NCBI RefSeq assembly: GCF_019430945.1
Contig: NZ_JAHYCB010000014.1
Location: 62,001-126,000, forward strand
DNA length: 64,000 bases
Reading direction: 5' to 3'
Source: Neorhizobium populisoli
GTDB lineage: Bacteria; Pseudomonadota; Alphaproteobacteria; Rhizobiales; Rhizobiaceae
Positions 36,408 to 44,902 of the stretch are shown here, piece after piece. The translations under genes were made by a program, and so were the position numbers. Numbering within the stretch: position 1 is the first letter of the stretch; each line of letters starts with the position of its first letter. The notes below the pieces were generated by a model, which did not search any database, was not told the DNA's origin, and was given only the letters and a program-made list of their open reading frames with translations.

Positions 36408-36677
36408 ATGTTTTTAGATAGCGCACACGATAGCAACGCGTTTAGCTTCGGTCTGGGGAGCGAAACTCTTCCGGCTCAGAAGGCGGCAATCGAAGCGGAG
36501 CTGCACCACCTGCCGGATGGCTCTGGACGCGATATCACGGTCGAGATCCTTGGATCATGCATTATGCTCGAAGGCTCGGTTGGGACGGAGATCGATTTCT
36601 CGACCGCTTTGAAGGTGGCCCGGGAAATTGCCGGACCGGAAAAACTGATCTTTCGCCTTGCGCTGGATAAGCGATAG
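36408..36677 (+). CDS. Small BON-domain-like protein
   Basis: 89 residues. The pattern ITVEILGSCIMLEGSVGTEID followed by ALKVAREIAG and a closing strand matches one BON repeat (phospholipid- or envelope-associated in other proteins). There is no signal peptide, so cytoplasmic location is expected. GAGGATCTGACGG precedes the ATG. A candidate stress promoter lies just upstream. Confidence 0.6.
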   Translation: MFLDSAHDSNAFSFGLGSETLPAQKAAIEAELHHLPDGSGRDITVEILGSCIMLEGSVGTEIDFSTALKVAREIAGPEKLIFRLALDKR

Positions 36678-36730
36678 CAAAAGGAAGCAATCGGCCTCGT
36701 TTCCACTGCTAGTTTAAGGCGGTTGTCCTG

Positions 36731-37141
36731 TCAGTGTCTGAACGACGCCACGGGCTTACGATCTGAAGGTGCCGGGCCACGCGTTGCATTTTCCGCGTCA
36801 TGCCGCGGCATTTCATCGACTGCAGAAACAACATCCTTGATGCCACAAGCTGTTGGCGCAGCCCATTTGACGCAATCTTGCTTGTCGATCAGGACATAGG
36901 AAACCTGCGCCGGTGTCAGGTCGTATTTTCTGATCAGTTCGGAAGCCGTCAGTTCACAGTTGCGATCGCCATGCGCTACCTTCGCGTCGCCGGGTTCGAC
37001 CGTAACAACAACGATATCGCGGTCAGCAAAATGCTGTTGGTAAGGGGCGAGATCATCCCTCTGCTGCATCAATGTCTCATGGTCATCACAGATCACCAGC
37101 AAGATCCATTCCGGACCTTTGTCGTCAAAAAGATCGCGCAT
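36731..37141 (-). CDS. DUF4174 family protein
   Basis: 136 residues from ATG 37141, with GGGAGAGAAAA before it. The fold looks thioredoxin-like: ILLVICDDHETLMQQRDDL, DIVVVTVEPGD, YVLIDKQDCVKW. It resembles DUF4174 proteins, which in other bacteria usually follow a signal peptide; none is seen here. The tail (from about residue 105) is low-complexity. Sixteen extra upstream residues are possible but lack a ribosome site. Function unknown. Confidence 0.6.
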   Translation of the reverse strand: MRDLFDDKGPEWILLVICDDHETLMQQRDDLAPYQQHFADRDIVVVTVEPGDAKVAHGDRNCELTASELIRKYDLTPAQVSYVLIDKQDCVKWAAPTACGIKDVVSAVDEMPRHDAENATRGPAPSDRKPVASFRH

Positions 37142-37503
37142 TTTTCTCTCCCAATGCTCGGCCTTCGCAAAAGGCCTCGGACCCGGCACTCTCGCTATTG
37201 CTCCGGCAACTGGCGAGCCGCAATTTCCAGATCGCGGGCTGTGATCCTCGTGCTGAACCTCAAACGTGACGCGGGGTTATATTTTTCTCAGAGCGACTCA
37301 TTCCGGAAGCTAAATTCCGTATGGCGGAGAAAGTTTCCTCCGTGACCCCTGCCACACCAAAAATCTTTCCTCCTACGACACAGGCTTATTCGAATTGACA
37401 ATTATCAATTCAAATCATGGGCTTTCGAGCGATTGGCAGGCAAGAGGAACCAATCAATCGACGCCACGTTTTGCCGCCGAACCTCTCCATAATTCTGGTG
37501 CAC
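37142..37503. other. Intergenic region ahead of the SbmA-type ABC gene
   Basis: 362 nt with divergent genes on both sides. It holds the inverted repeat at 37392-37411 listed separately. No coding remnant could be assigned. The ABC gene could start at 37417 inside this interval, but no ribosome site supports that ATG. Confidence 0.4.
37392..37411. repeat. 7-bp-arm inverted repeat, putative operator
   Basis: GAATTGA-CAATTA-TCAATTC, perfect arms around 6 nt. It lies about 93 nt before the preferred ABC start (37504). It contains TTGACA (37394-37399), so it may overlap a -35 box, a common place for a repressor site. Confidence 0.45.
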
Positions 37504-39453
37504 ATGTCCCACGTAAAGCCCGGTCCAAAACCGACAGTCGCAGATAGTTTCAACGATGACGAGCCGCTCTCGTCAGAGGCAGTGGAGGTTCTGGATGCAG
37601 CCCCCGCTCCGCCCGCCGAGTTGGAAGGGCAACTTTCGCCGGAAGAAGCGGAGGAGGCACGCAAGGCATATCTGCTCAAACGCTTTTGGATGAGCGCAAG
37701 AGGTTTCTGGGGACATCATGGAGACCGGCTCGCCTGGGTTTGCTCGATCGGTCTTCTCGTCCTGATCGGGATGAATGTCGGCTTCCAGTACGGAATCAAT
37801 GTCTGGAATCGCGAGATTTTCGACGCCATCGAGCAGCGCAACGCATCGAACGTATATTTCCTCGGCGCCCTGTTTCCTCCCCTCGTTCTTGGCAGTGTCG
37901 GTCTGGTAACGCTGCAGGTCTTCATTCGCATGATGATGCAGCGACGATGGCGCTCATGGCTTACGAAAGCGCTCATAGCGCGCTGGCTCGCCAACGGGCG
38001 TTACTATCAACTGAACCTCATCGGTGGCGACCATCAAAATCCCGAGGCACGCATGTCGGAAGACATGCGGATTGCCACCGAGTCGCCGGTTGATTTCGTG
38101 GCAGGCGTGATTGCCGCCTTTCTGTCAGCATCGACGTTCATCGTCGTGCTGTGGACGATCGGTGGCGCCCTGAGCCTTCCAATCGGCGGAGTTACCATCA
38201 CCATTCCGGGCTTTCTCGTTGCGGCAGCCGTTGTCTATGCCATCATCACATCGAGCTCGATCGCGTTCATCGGGCGCAATTTTGTGAAGGTCTCCGAGGT
38301 CAAGAACCAGGTCGAAGCGGAGTTTCGATATTCGCTGACCCGCGTGCGGGAAAACGGCGAAAGCATTGCGCTTTTGGGTGGCGAAGAAGAAGAACGAAGC
38401 GACCTCGACAAGACATTTCGCAATGTTCGCCAGCAATGGCGTCTGCTTGCCCATCAATACATGCGCACCACGCTCGTATCGCATGGCTCGATGCTGGTCG
38501 CACCTGTCGTGCCGGTATTGCTGTGCGCACCCAAATTTTTGGATGGCAGCATGTCGCTCGGCCAGGTCATGCAGGCAGCATCCGCTTTTACCATTGTGCA
38601 AAGCGCCTTCGGTTGGCTTGTCGACAACTACCCGCGCCTCGCGGACTGGAATGCATGCGCCCGGCGTGTCGCGTCACTGATGATGTCGATCGACGGGCTT
38701 CAGCGCGCCGAAGACAGCGAAACGTTTGGCCGCATCAAACGCGGTGAGGCTGAAGGCGGCGCTATGCTCACCCTTAATGAGCTTTCGGTATCGCTCGGCG
38801 ACGGAACCGCTGTTGTGAAGGAGACCCAGGTCGAGATTGAACCTGGGGAACGGGTGCTGGTGGCGGGGGAATCGGGCTCGGGGAAAAGCACGCTGGTGCG
38901 TGCGATTGCCGGCCTTTGGCCGTGGGGAGACGGGAGCGTCAATTTCCGGGCCGACAGCCGATTGTTCATGCTGCCTCAGCGACCCTATATCCCTTCCGGA
39001 ACACTTCGCAGAGCCGTCGCCTATCCGCATGGCGCCGACGCCTGGGACGAAGAGCAGATCGGTACCGCCCTCGACAAGGTTGGTCTTGGGCACCTGAAGG
39101 AGAAGATCGAAGACGAAGCTCCTTGGGATCACACATTGTCTGGCGGTGAAAAGCAGCGTCTGGCGTTTGCTCGCCTCCTCCTCCACGATCCTGATATCGT
39201 CGTACTCGATGAAGCGACATCGGCACTTGATGAGAAAAGTCAGGATGCCATCATGGAGACGGTCATCCGTGAATTGCCGAAGGTGACTATCGTGAGTGTT
39301 GGGCATCGCGCCGAACTGGAAGCCTTCCATAGCCGCAAGATAACTCTGGAGCGGCGTGACGGCGGGGCACGGCTTGTCAGCGATATCGAGCTCTCTCCGC
39401 GCAAGCGAAAACGACATGTCCTGACAAGGCTTCTGGACCCGTCGCGGAAGTAG
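37504..39453 (+). CDS. ABC transporter, fused permease-ATPase of the SbmA/BacA-like class
   Basis: 649 residues from ATG 37504 (ATG 37417 would add 29). After an acidic, Pro/Ala-rich N-terminal tail of about 50 residues come six membrane helices of the SbmA/BacA and ABCD-transporter type (residues about 75-390). The ATPase domain follows: Walker A AGESGSGKST, signature LSGGEKQRLAF, Walker B DIVVLDEATSALD and a GHRAEL switch. Related proteins (YddA, BclA-like) move peptides or very-long-chain lipids; in rhizobia, BacA/BclA handle plant peptides. The direction and cargo here cannot be read. No operon partner. Confidence 0.85.
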   Translation: MSHVKPGPKPTVADSFNDDEPLSSEAVEVLDAAPAPPAELEGQLSPEEAEEARKAYLLKRFWMSARGFWGHHGDRLAWVCSIGLLVLIGMNVGFQYGINVWNREIFDAIEQRNASNVYFLGALFPPLVLGSVGLVTLQVFIRMMMQRRWRSWLTKALIARWLANGRYYQLNLIGGDHQNPEARMSEDMRIATESPVDFVAGVIAAFLSASTFIVVLWTIGGALSLPIGGVTITIPGFLVAAAVVYAIITSSSIAFIGRNFVKVSEVKNQVEAEFRYSLTRVRENGESIALLGGEEEERSDLDKTFRNVRQQWRLLAHQYMRTTLVSHGSMLVAPVVPVLLCAPKFLDGSMSLGQVMQAASAFTIVQSAFGWLVDNYPRLADWNACARRVASLMMSIDGLQRAEDSETFGRIKRGEAEGGAMLTLNELSVSLGDGTAVVKETQVEIEPGERVLVAGESGSGKSTLVRAIAGLWPWGDGSVNFRADSRLFMLPQRPYIPSGTLRRAVAYPHGADAWDEEQIGTALDKVGLGHLKEKIEDEAPWDHTLSGGEKQRLAFARLLLHDPDIVVLDEATSALDEKSQDAIMETVIRELPKVTIVSVGHRAELEAFHSRKITLERRDGGARLVSDIELSPRKRKRHVLTRLLDPSRK

Positions 39454-39506
39454 GTGAAGACGACGTCATAACGGAATTTCATGCAGGTCGCCGTCATAAA
39501 GCAGAA

Positions 39507-39527
39507 GCCGGCCCTTGGGGGGCCGGC
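39507..39527. terminator. Bidirectional hairpin between convergent genes
   Basis: GCCGGCCC-TTGGG-GGGCCGGC, perfect 8-bp arms. Plus-strand sequence after it is ATATACATTATTT; on the minus strand it is followed by TTCTGCTTTATG. It lies 54 nt past the ABC gene and 38 nt past the end of the small minus-strand ORF, so it can stop transcription from both sides. Confidence 0.6.
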
Positions 39528-39564
39528 ATATACATTATTTGCCTCATCCTGGAGTTGGCGAGCG

Positions 39565-39810
39565 TCAACGTTTGCTGGATGGATATTCCGATGCGGGGCC
39601 ACCGTTGAGCCCATATTCGAATCCCGCCTCATGAACATCGCGGCCGCCGGAAAAAGGGCGTGCGCCAAGTTCAACCAGCCCCTGCAGTGATGACGGTTCG
39701 GAAGACGTCGCGTCATAGACACAAGGTGCCGCGAAAACCGACGCGGCCAACAAGAATATGATCAGCTTCGTCCCATGGCGTGGAGGCTTAAACGATATTG
39801 AGTTCGACAT
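39565..39810 (-). CDS. Possible small secreted protein
   Basis: 81 residues; an internal hydrophobic stretch (KLIIFLLAASVFAAP) looks like a signal peptide with an AxA-type cleavage region, and the mature part is short and polar. The ATG at 39810 lies inside the end of ohr (23-nt overlap) and only a weak GGTAA lies ahead of it. The bidirectional terminator just downstream is consistent with a transcript ending here. Family not recognised; it may be a non-coding frame. Confidence 0.4.
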   Translation of the reverse strand: MSNSISFKPPRHGTKLIIFLLAASVFAAPCVYDATSSEPSSLQGLVELGARPFSGGRDVHEAGFEYGLNGGPASEYPSSKR

Positions 39811-40204
39811 CGATGTTACCGCGTGTCGCCTTGGAATAGGGGCAAGTCTGGTGAGCTTCCTCGACGAGCGCCCGTGCGAGATCCGGATCGATGCCCGGCA
39901 GGCTGACGTTCAGACGGGCCTGCAGGAAATAGGCGCCGTCCGTGGTGCCCAGATCGACCTCGGCATCGACCGCCGTATCGGCGGGAAGCCGCAGCTTGCG
40001 CTTGGCGGCGGCCAGTCCCATGGCGCCGATGAAGCATGCGGACCAGCCCGCCGCAAAAAGCTGTTCGGGATTGGTGCCCGGCTGAGCGGTGCCGGGGGGC
40101 GAAAGCTTGACGGCAAGCTCTCCGTCGTCGCTACGCGCAAAACCTTCGCGGCCGCCGGTCGTGCGGGTCTTGCCGGTATAAAGAACCTTTTCGATCTTGG
40201 TCAT
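39788..40204 (-). CDS. ohr: Organic hydroperoxide resistance protein (Ohr, OsmC family)
   Basis: 138 residues from ATG 40204 with AAAGGAGTGTCCC before it, matching Ohr length (about 140). KVLYTGKTRTTGGREG opens the protein. The two reactive cysteines are in AGWSACFIGA and HQTCPYSKAT, and SPPG-x-TNPEQLFAAG precedes the first. Ohr reduces organic hydroperoxides, using lipoyl partners. No ohrR repressor gene is adjacent. An upstream extension of 35 residues is rejected. Confidence 0.88.
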   Translation of the reverse strand: MTKIEKVLYTGKTRTTGGREGFARSDDGELAVKLSPPGTAQPGTNPEQLFAAGWSACFIGAMGLAAAKRKLRLPADTAVDAEVDLGTTDGAYFLQARLNVSLPGIDPDLARALVEEAHQTCPYSKATRGNIDVELNIV

Positions 40205-40362
40205 GGGACACTCCTTTGTTCGGTCGCACATCGCGACATCCGCTGACAGGGAGTGTTTTGAAGCTACGAGGTATCCGGCATGTTTCTCAAAAAGCCGGAA
40301 GTGTATCAAAGCGTAGCGGCAGGTGGACTGGACATCTTTTCATACAAAGAGCCCGATTTTCT

Positions 40363-41685
40363 TCAGCGGATGATCACTTCCGCCGCAAGCCCGCCGCCTT
40401 TGCGATTGTAGAGACGGACGGAGCCGCCGATCGCGCCGGCGAGCTGCTGGGCGATGGCAAGGCCAAGCCCCGTGCCGCCGGTTTCGCGGTTACGGGATTG
40501 CTCAAGTCGGAAAAAAGGCTGCATGGCGGCTTCCAGCATATGCTCTGGAATCCCCGGCCCGCGATCGAACACGGTGATGGCGATCGCACCATCGCCTTTC
40601 CGCTCGACGCTGATCTCGGCGGCGCCGGCAAACTTGATGGCGTTGTCGATGAAGTTCGTCAGGATGCGTCGCAGCGCATGCGGCTTGGTCGAAGCCGTAC
40701 CTTGCACGATGCCGATAACGCTCACCGCCTTTCCGGTGTCCTGATAATCGTAGGCAATGCTGTCGATGAAAGAGGACAGATCGATCCGGGAGATTTTTTC
40801 GCCATTGCCGTGCGAACTGCGGGCATAGGCAATGCCATCCTGAACCAGCCGTTCGATCTCACGCAGATCGCTGACGAGCTTGTCTTTCTCCGGTGAATCA
40901 TCCGCCATATCGGCGCGCAGCCGCATGCGGGTGATCGGCGTCTGGAGGTCGTGCGAAATCGCTGCCAATATCTGCACTCGCTCTTCGAGATAATGAGCGA
41001 TCCGATCGCGCATGGCGTTGAAGGCGCGGGCCGCATATGCGACCTCGCTTGGCCCCGCCTCGCTCATGGGCAATTGCCCTTTTTTGTTCGGATCGAGGGC
41101 ATCAGCCGCCGCAGCAAGTTCGCCGAGCGGACGGATCGCCTGACGAACGGCAAACCAGGTGCAGAGCACCAGCAGCGCCATCTGCACGGCAAAGACATAC
41201 GGCAGCCATTCGGCAATCGGCATCACGCCGGTCGGGGTGACGTCGATGGTCAGTGGCGCACCGTCGGAAAGCGTCAGATGTCCCTGCAGTCGTTTGCCAT
41301 CACCGGGGATGGCTTCGATCCGCAACGGAAACCTGTGCCCTGCAGCCTCCTCGATCCGCTCCGCGATCTCGGCTCCGCGGCCGGACATGTCCGGCACACC
41401 GGGCAGCCCGGGACCCAGCACGAGGCGATAATTGCCGCGGCTCAGGCGATCCAGCCATTCGGGCCGCTCACCGGCCGGCAGCCGATCAACGATCGCAATC
41501 GATGTCGCCAGATCGCTTTCCAGCGTGCCGAGCATGACGGCTTTCGCGGACATGTAGCGCTCGAGGAAAAGGATGCTGAAGGACAGGCCGTAGGCGATCG
41601 CCAGACCGGCAAACAGGATGAGGAAAAATCGGGAGCGCAGGGTATTCGGCCACCAGCCACGCCGGGATGTGCCGCCATCTGTCAT
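40363..41685 (-). CDS. Sensor histidine kinase
   Basis: 440 residues: transmembrane helix about 18-42, periplasmic region to about 165, a second helix about 170-190, HAMP (about 190-245), dimerisation domain with AAISHDLQTPITRMRLRAD (phosphorylated His in SHDLQTP), and an ATPase domain with N-box ILTNFIDNAIKFA, DRGPGIP and GGTGLGLAIAQQLA. All motifs look active. It overlaps the response-regulator gene by ATGA, so the pair is co-translated. The signal is unknown; neighbouring genes point to envelope redox or solvent stress. Confidence 0.92.
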   Translation of the reverse strand: MTDGGTSRRGWWPNTLRSRFFLILFAGLAIAYGLSFSILFLERYMSAKAVMLGTLESDLATSIAIVDRLPAGERPEWLDRLSRGNYRLVLGPGLPGVPDMSGRGAEIAERIEEAAGHRFPLRIEAIPGDGKRLQGHLTLSDGAPLTIDVTPTGVMPIAEWLPYVFAVQMALLVLCTWFAVRQAIRPLGELAAAADALDPNKKGQLPMSEAGPSEVAYAARAFNAMRDRIAHYLEERVQILAAISHDLQTPITRMRLRADMADDSPEKDKLVSDLREIERLVQDGIAYARSSHGNGEKISRIDLSSFIDSIAYDYQDTGKAVSVIGIVQGTASTKPHALRRILTNFIDNAIKFAGAAEISVERKGDGAIAITVFDRGPGIPEHMLEAAMQPFFRLEQSRNRETGGTGLGLAIAQQLAGAIGGSVRLYNRKGGGLAAEVIIR

Positions 41686-42422
41686 AGCCTCGGCTCCGAA
41701 ATCTCGACCGGAACCGAGAAGACATAACCTTCCGCCCGCACCGTCTTGATATAGGTCGGCTCACGCGCATCGTCGCCCAGACGCTGGCGCAGCCGGCTGA
41801 CGAGAAGGTCGATCGAACGGTCAAACAGATCCGCATCCCGCCCCTGGGTCAGGTTCAGAAGCTGGTCGCGATTGAGTACGCGCTGCGGGTGGTCGATGAA
41901 CACGCGCAGCAGGCGGTATTCCGCGCCGCTCAGCGCGATTTCCGTCCCCTGCGCATCAAGGAGGTGCCGACCGACCGTATCGAGGCGCCAGTCGCCGAAG
42001 GTCAGGAGCTGGCCTGCTTCGCTGATCTGCAGGTTGGGCGGCAACATACGCGTCCGGCGCAAGACCGCCTTGATGCGGGCGAGCAATTCACGCGCCGCAA
42101 ACGGCTTCGGCAGATAATCGTCGGCGCCCATTTCCAGCCCGATAATGCGGTCCATCTCGTCGTCGCGCGCGGTCAGCATCAGGATCGGCGTCGCCTTGTG
42201 CTTGCCGGCGCGTAGCTCGCGGCAAAGAACCAATCCGTCATCGCCCGGCATCATCACATCGAGGATGATCAGATCGACCGCGTTACCCTCCAGGAAATTG
42301 CGCATCTGGCGGCCGTCGGCCGCGACAGTCGTGCGCAGACCGTTCTTTTTCAGATAGCTCGACACCAGTTCGCGGATTTCGCGATCGTCATCGACGATCA
42401 GGATGTGGTCGATATGCTCCAT
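41682..42422 (-). CDS. OmpR-family response regulator
   Basis: 246 residues. The receiver domain has acidic pocket VDDDREI, phospho-Asp in LIILDVMMPGDDG and Lys in LPKPFAARELL. The C-terminal winged helix (about 140-235) shows LSGAEYRLLRVFIDHPQRVL and a late VRAEGYVF. It is the partner of the overlapping kinase gene. OmpR-type regulators bind tandem direct repeats about 10-11 bp apart, the pattern seen between the two neighbouring target genes (43628-43821). Confidence 0.92.
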   Translation of the reverse strand: MEHIDHILIVDDDREIRELVSSYLKKNGLRTTVAADGRQMRNFLEGNAVDLIILDVMMPGDDGLVLCRELRAGKHKATPILMLTARDDEMDRIIGLEMGADDYLPKPFAARELLARIKAVLRRTRMLPPNLQISEAGQLLTFGDWRLDTVGRHLLDAQGTEIALSGAEYRLLRVFIDHPQRVLNRDQLLNLTQGRDADLFDRSIDLLVSRLRQRLGDDAREPTYIKTVRAEGYVFSVPVEISEPRL

Positions 42423-42487
42423 CTTCGGACTTTCGAATCCTCTTTCGGTATGGCGCCGCAGCGCCGCTCATCTTTAGCCTTGGATCG

Positions 42488-42524
42488 GGCTGCCGCGAAG
42501 CAAAGAAATGTCCTCCCGGCAGCC
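42488..42524 (-). terminator. Hairpin downstream of the alpha/beta hydrolase gene
   Basis: GGCTGCCG (42488-42495) pairs with CGGCAGCC (42517-42524) around a 21-nt loop, just after the hydrolase stop (42531, minus strand) and before the response-regulator start. No clear T-run follows. It may be a weak terminator or processing hairpin that separates the hydrolase from the two-component operon. Confidence 0.3.
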
Positions 42525-42530
42525 GACCGG

Positions 42531-43577
42531 TCAGAACTTTGCAACGTCGAGAACGGCCTTGGCAAAAGCCTCCGGCGCCTCCTGCGGCAGGTTGTGGCCG
42601 ATGCCGCCGGTGATGTTGCGATGTTCGTACCTGCCGGAAAACTTGGCCGCATAGACCGAAGGATCGGCATGCGGCGCACCATTCGCATCGCCTTCCAGCG
42701 TGATTGCCGGAATGGTGATGACCGGCCCCATGGCCAGCTGCTTTTCATAGGCATCGTATTGCGCTTCGCCTTCGGCGAGCCCCAGCCGCCAGCGATAGTT
42801 ATGGATGGTGATATCCACATGGTCCGGATTGTCGAAGGCCGGCGCTGAGCGATTGAAGGTCTCGTCGCTGAACTTCCAAGTCGGAGACGCGGTCTCCCAG
42901 ATCAACCGGACGAAATCGCGGGTATTGGCGGCATAACCGAGGCGCCCACGCTCGGTGGCGAAATAGAACTGGTACCACCAGGAAAGCTCTGCTTTGGGCG
43001 CCAGCGGCTTCTTGTTTATCTCCTGGCTGCCGATCAGATAACCGCTGACGGAAACCAGCGCCTTGCAGCGCTCCGGCCAGAGAGCGGCCATGATATCGGC
43101 GGTGCGCGCACCCCAATCATAACCGGCGACGATCGCCTTTTCGATATGGAGTGCATCCAGCAGCGCGATCATATCGGCGGCGAGCGCCGACTGCTGGCCG
43201 TTGCGCGGCGTATCCTTGGACAGGAAACGGGTCGTGCCGTAACCGCGCAGATAGGGAATGATGACGCGATAGCCGGCGGAAGCCAGGATCGGTGCCACAT
43301 CGACGAAGCTGTAAATATCGTAAGGCCAGCCATGCAGCAGCAGGACTGCCGGACCATCCGCCGGACCGGCTTCAGCATACCCGACATTCAATACGCCGGC
43401 CTCTACCTGCTTCAAGGCTCCCAAGGAAGTATGTGCTCCGGCCTTGATTGCTCCGGAAGACGGCGCGGCGGCGGTCTGGGCGTTTGCGAGCGACGTCACG
43501 CCGAATTCGACGGCTGCGACGGTCATGGCGGCAACACCGAAGAAACGGCGGCGCTGAAGGTTGATCTGGTTGTTCAT
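42531..43577 (-). CDS. Exported alpha/beta hydrolase (epoxide hydrolase-like)
   Basis: 348 residues with a Tat-type signal (LQRRRFFGVAAMTVAAVEFG), so likely periplasmic. The hydrolase fold shows VLLLHGWPYDIYSF (oxyanion HGWP), the nucleophile elbow VAGYDWGART (Asp in GYDWG) and a late GGIGHNLPQEAP (catalytic His). An Asp nucleophile with HGxP is typical of epoxide hydrolases or haloalkane dehalogenases. The substrate is unknown. It is divergent from dipZ across a region with tandem repeat boxes and lies beside a two-component system. Confidence 0.83.
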   Translation of the reverse strand: MNNQINLQRRRFFGVAAMTVAAVEFGVTSLANAQTAAAPSSGAIKAGAHTSLGALKQVEAGVLNVGYAEAGPADGPAVLLLHGWPYDIYSFVDVAPILASAGYRVIIPYLRGYGTTRFLSKDTPRNGQQSALAADMIALLDALHIEKAIVAGYDWGARTADIMAALWPERCKALVSVSGYLIGSQEINKKPLAPKAELSWWYQFYFATERGRLGYAANTRDFVRLIWETASPTWKFSDETFNRSAPAFDNPDHVDITIHNYRWRLGLAEGEAQYDAYEKQLAMGPVITIPAITLEGDANGAPHADPSVYAAKFSGRYEHRNITGGIGHNLPQEAPEAFAKAVLDVAKF

Positions 43578-43627
43578 GGCTTTCTCTCCGATCCGTATTG
43601 ATCACGATCCATAGAAAGCCGGCGGCA

Positions 43628-43821
43628 TGTATCCCCGATGTGTCCCCAAGGCGTCGCTATTGAATACGGATGTAGCATCCGGCCGCCGGGATACATTCCG
43701 ATACAATTCGCCAATCCGCCCTGCCCCCGCACCTCAGCCAATTGTTTCGCTCTGTAGCGCTCCGGGTAATTCCTACACTTCGATACACTTCTCCTCGAAC
43801 CCGGACACATCCGGGATACGT
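43628..43821. promoter_or_regulatory. Four tandem-repeat boxes, likely response-regulator sites
   Basis: The 320-nt divergent region has four double boxes of a GGATACATTC-like unit repeated every 10-11 bp: ATACATTCCGATACAATTCG (43691-43710), TACACTTCGATACACTTC (43774-43791), GGACACATCCGGGATACG (43803-43820) and, on the minus strand, GGACACATCGGGGATACAT (43628-43646). Spacing of one helical turn is the usual layout for OmpR-type regulators. The adjacent response regulator is the natural candidate. Confidence 0.55.
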
Positions 43822-43897
43822 CGCGCCGACCAGATTGGCATCGTTGCTGGTCGAGCCATCGCCGCCCAGAGCCCGAACCCCGGTTTCAGAGGAAACG

Positions 43898-44902
43898 ATG
43901 ATGACGCTTCTTATCATTGCCTATCTCGGAGGGGCGCTGACCATTCTCAGCCCCTGCATCCTGCCCATCCTTCCCTTCGTCTTCGCCCGTGCCGGGCAGC
44001 CGTTCTTTCGCAGCACGCTGCCGATGCTGATCGGCATGGCTGCCACCTTCGCTGTCGTCGCGACACTTGCCGCGGTCGGCGGAAGCTGGGCGATCCACGC
44101 CAATGAATACGGCCGCCTTGCCGCGATCGCGCTGCTTGCCGTCTTCGGTGTCAGCCTCATCTCGCCGCGTATCGCGAGCATCATCACCCAGCCCGTCGTC
44201 GATTTCGGCAACCGCCTCTTGAACGCTTCCGGCAAACACGGTTCCGCGCCGACGGCTGCAAGTTCGCTAATATTGGGCATCGCAACCGGCCTGCTCTGGG
44301 CTCCCTGCGCCGGCCCGATCCTCGGCCTCGTCCTGACGGGTGCCGCACTTCAGGGCGCAAACCTTGAAACGACATTTCTGCTCGCAGCTTATGCCGCTGG
44401 TGCCGCGACATCTCTCGCCGTCGCTCTGCTTGTCGGTGGCAAGATTTTCGCCGGCATGAAACGGTCGCTCGGCCTTAGCGAACGTATCCGCCAGATTGTC
44501 GGTGCGGCCGTCCTGGCCGGTGTCGCGGTGATCGCGCTCGGGCTCGACACAGGCCTGCTGGCCCGGCTCTCCTATGCCAGCGCCGCATCCTTCGAACAGG
44601 CGGTCCTCGACCGGCTGCATGCCGAGCGAAACACCGGCGCTCCCTCCGAAGTCGCAAGCAGCAGCATGGCTGTGACGGCTGACGCCGCCCGGCCGTTCCG
44701 GGCCAGCCTGCCTGTCGAAGGCCCGGCCCCTTCGCTGAACGGTGCCGTCGAATGGCTCAACTCGCGCCGCTTTCCAGCGAACAGCTTCGCGGCAAGGTCG
44801 TGCTCGTCGATTTTTGGACCTATTCCTGCATCAACTGCATCCGCACCGTGCCCTTCGTCCGTGCCTGGGCGGAAAAATACAAGGATCAGGGCCTTGTCGT
44901 GA
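43898..44902 (+). pseudogene. dipZ: dipZ 5' half: CcdA-like membrane domain, frameshifted
   Basis: Residues 1-280 are a CcdA/DsbD-type membrane domain with six or so helices and the two redox Cys in LSPCILPILPFVF and LWAPCAGPILGLV. The frame then continues through a linker to GAVEWLNS, after which it becomes nonsense (about 50 residues) to the stop at 44902. In intact DipZ the next residues are the thioredoxin domain, which here is in the -1 frame from about 44762. A single missing base explains it. ATG 43898 or 43901 follows AGAGGAAACG. The membrane half could still be made alone. Confidence 0.8.

Noticed and set aside
44740..44800. Programmed -1 frameshift in dipZ
   Set aside because: No X-XXY-YYZ slippery sequence or following hairpin could be seen; a base deletion or sequencing error is simpler.
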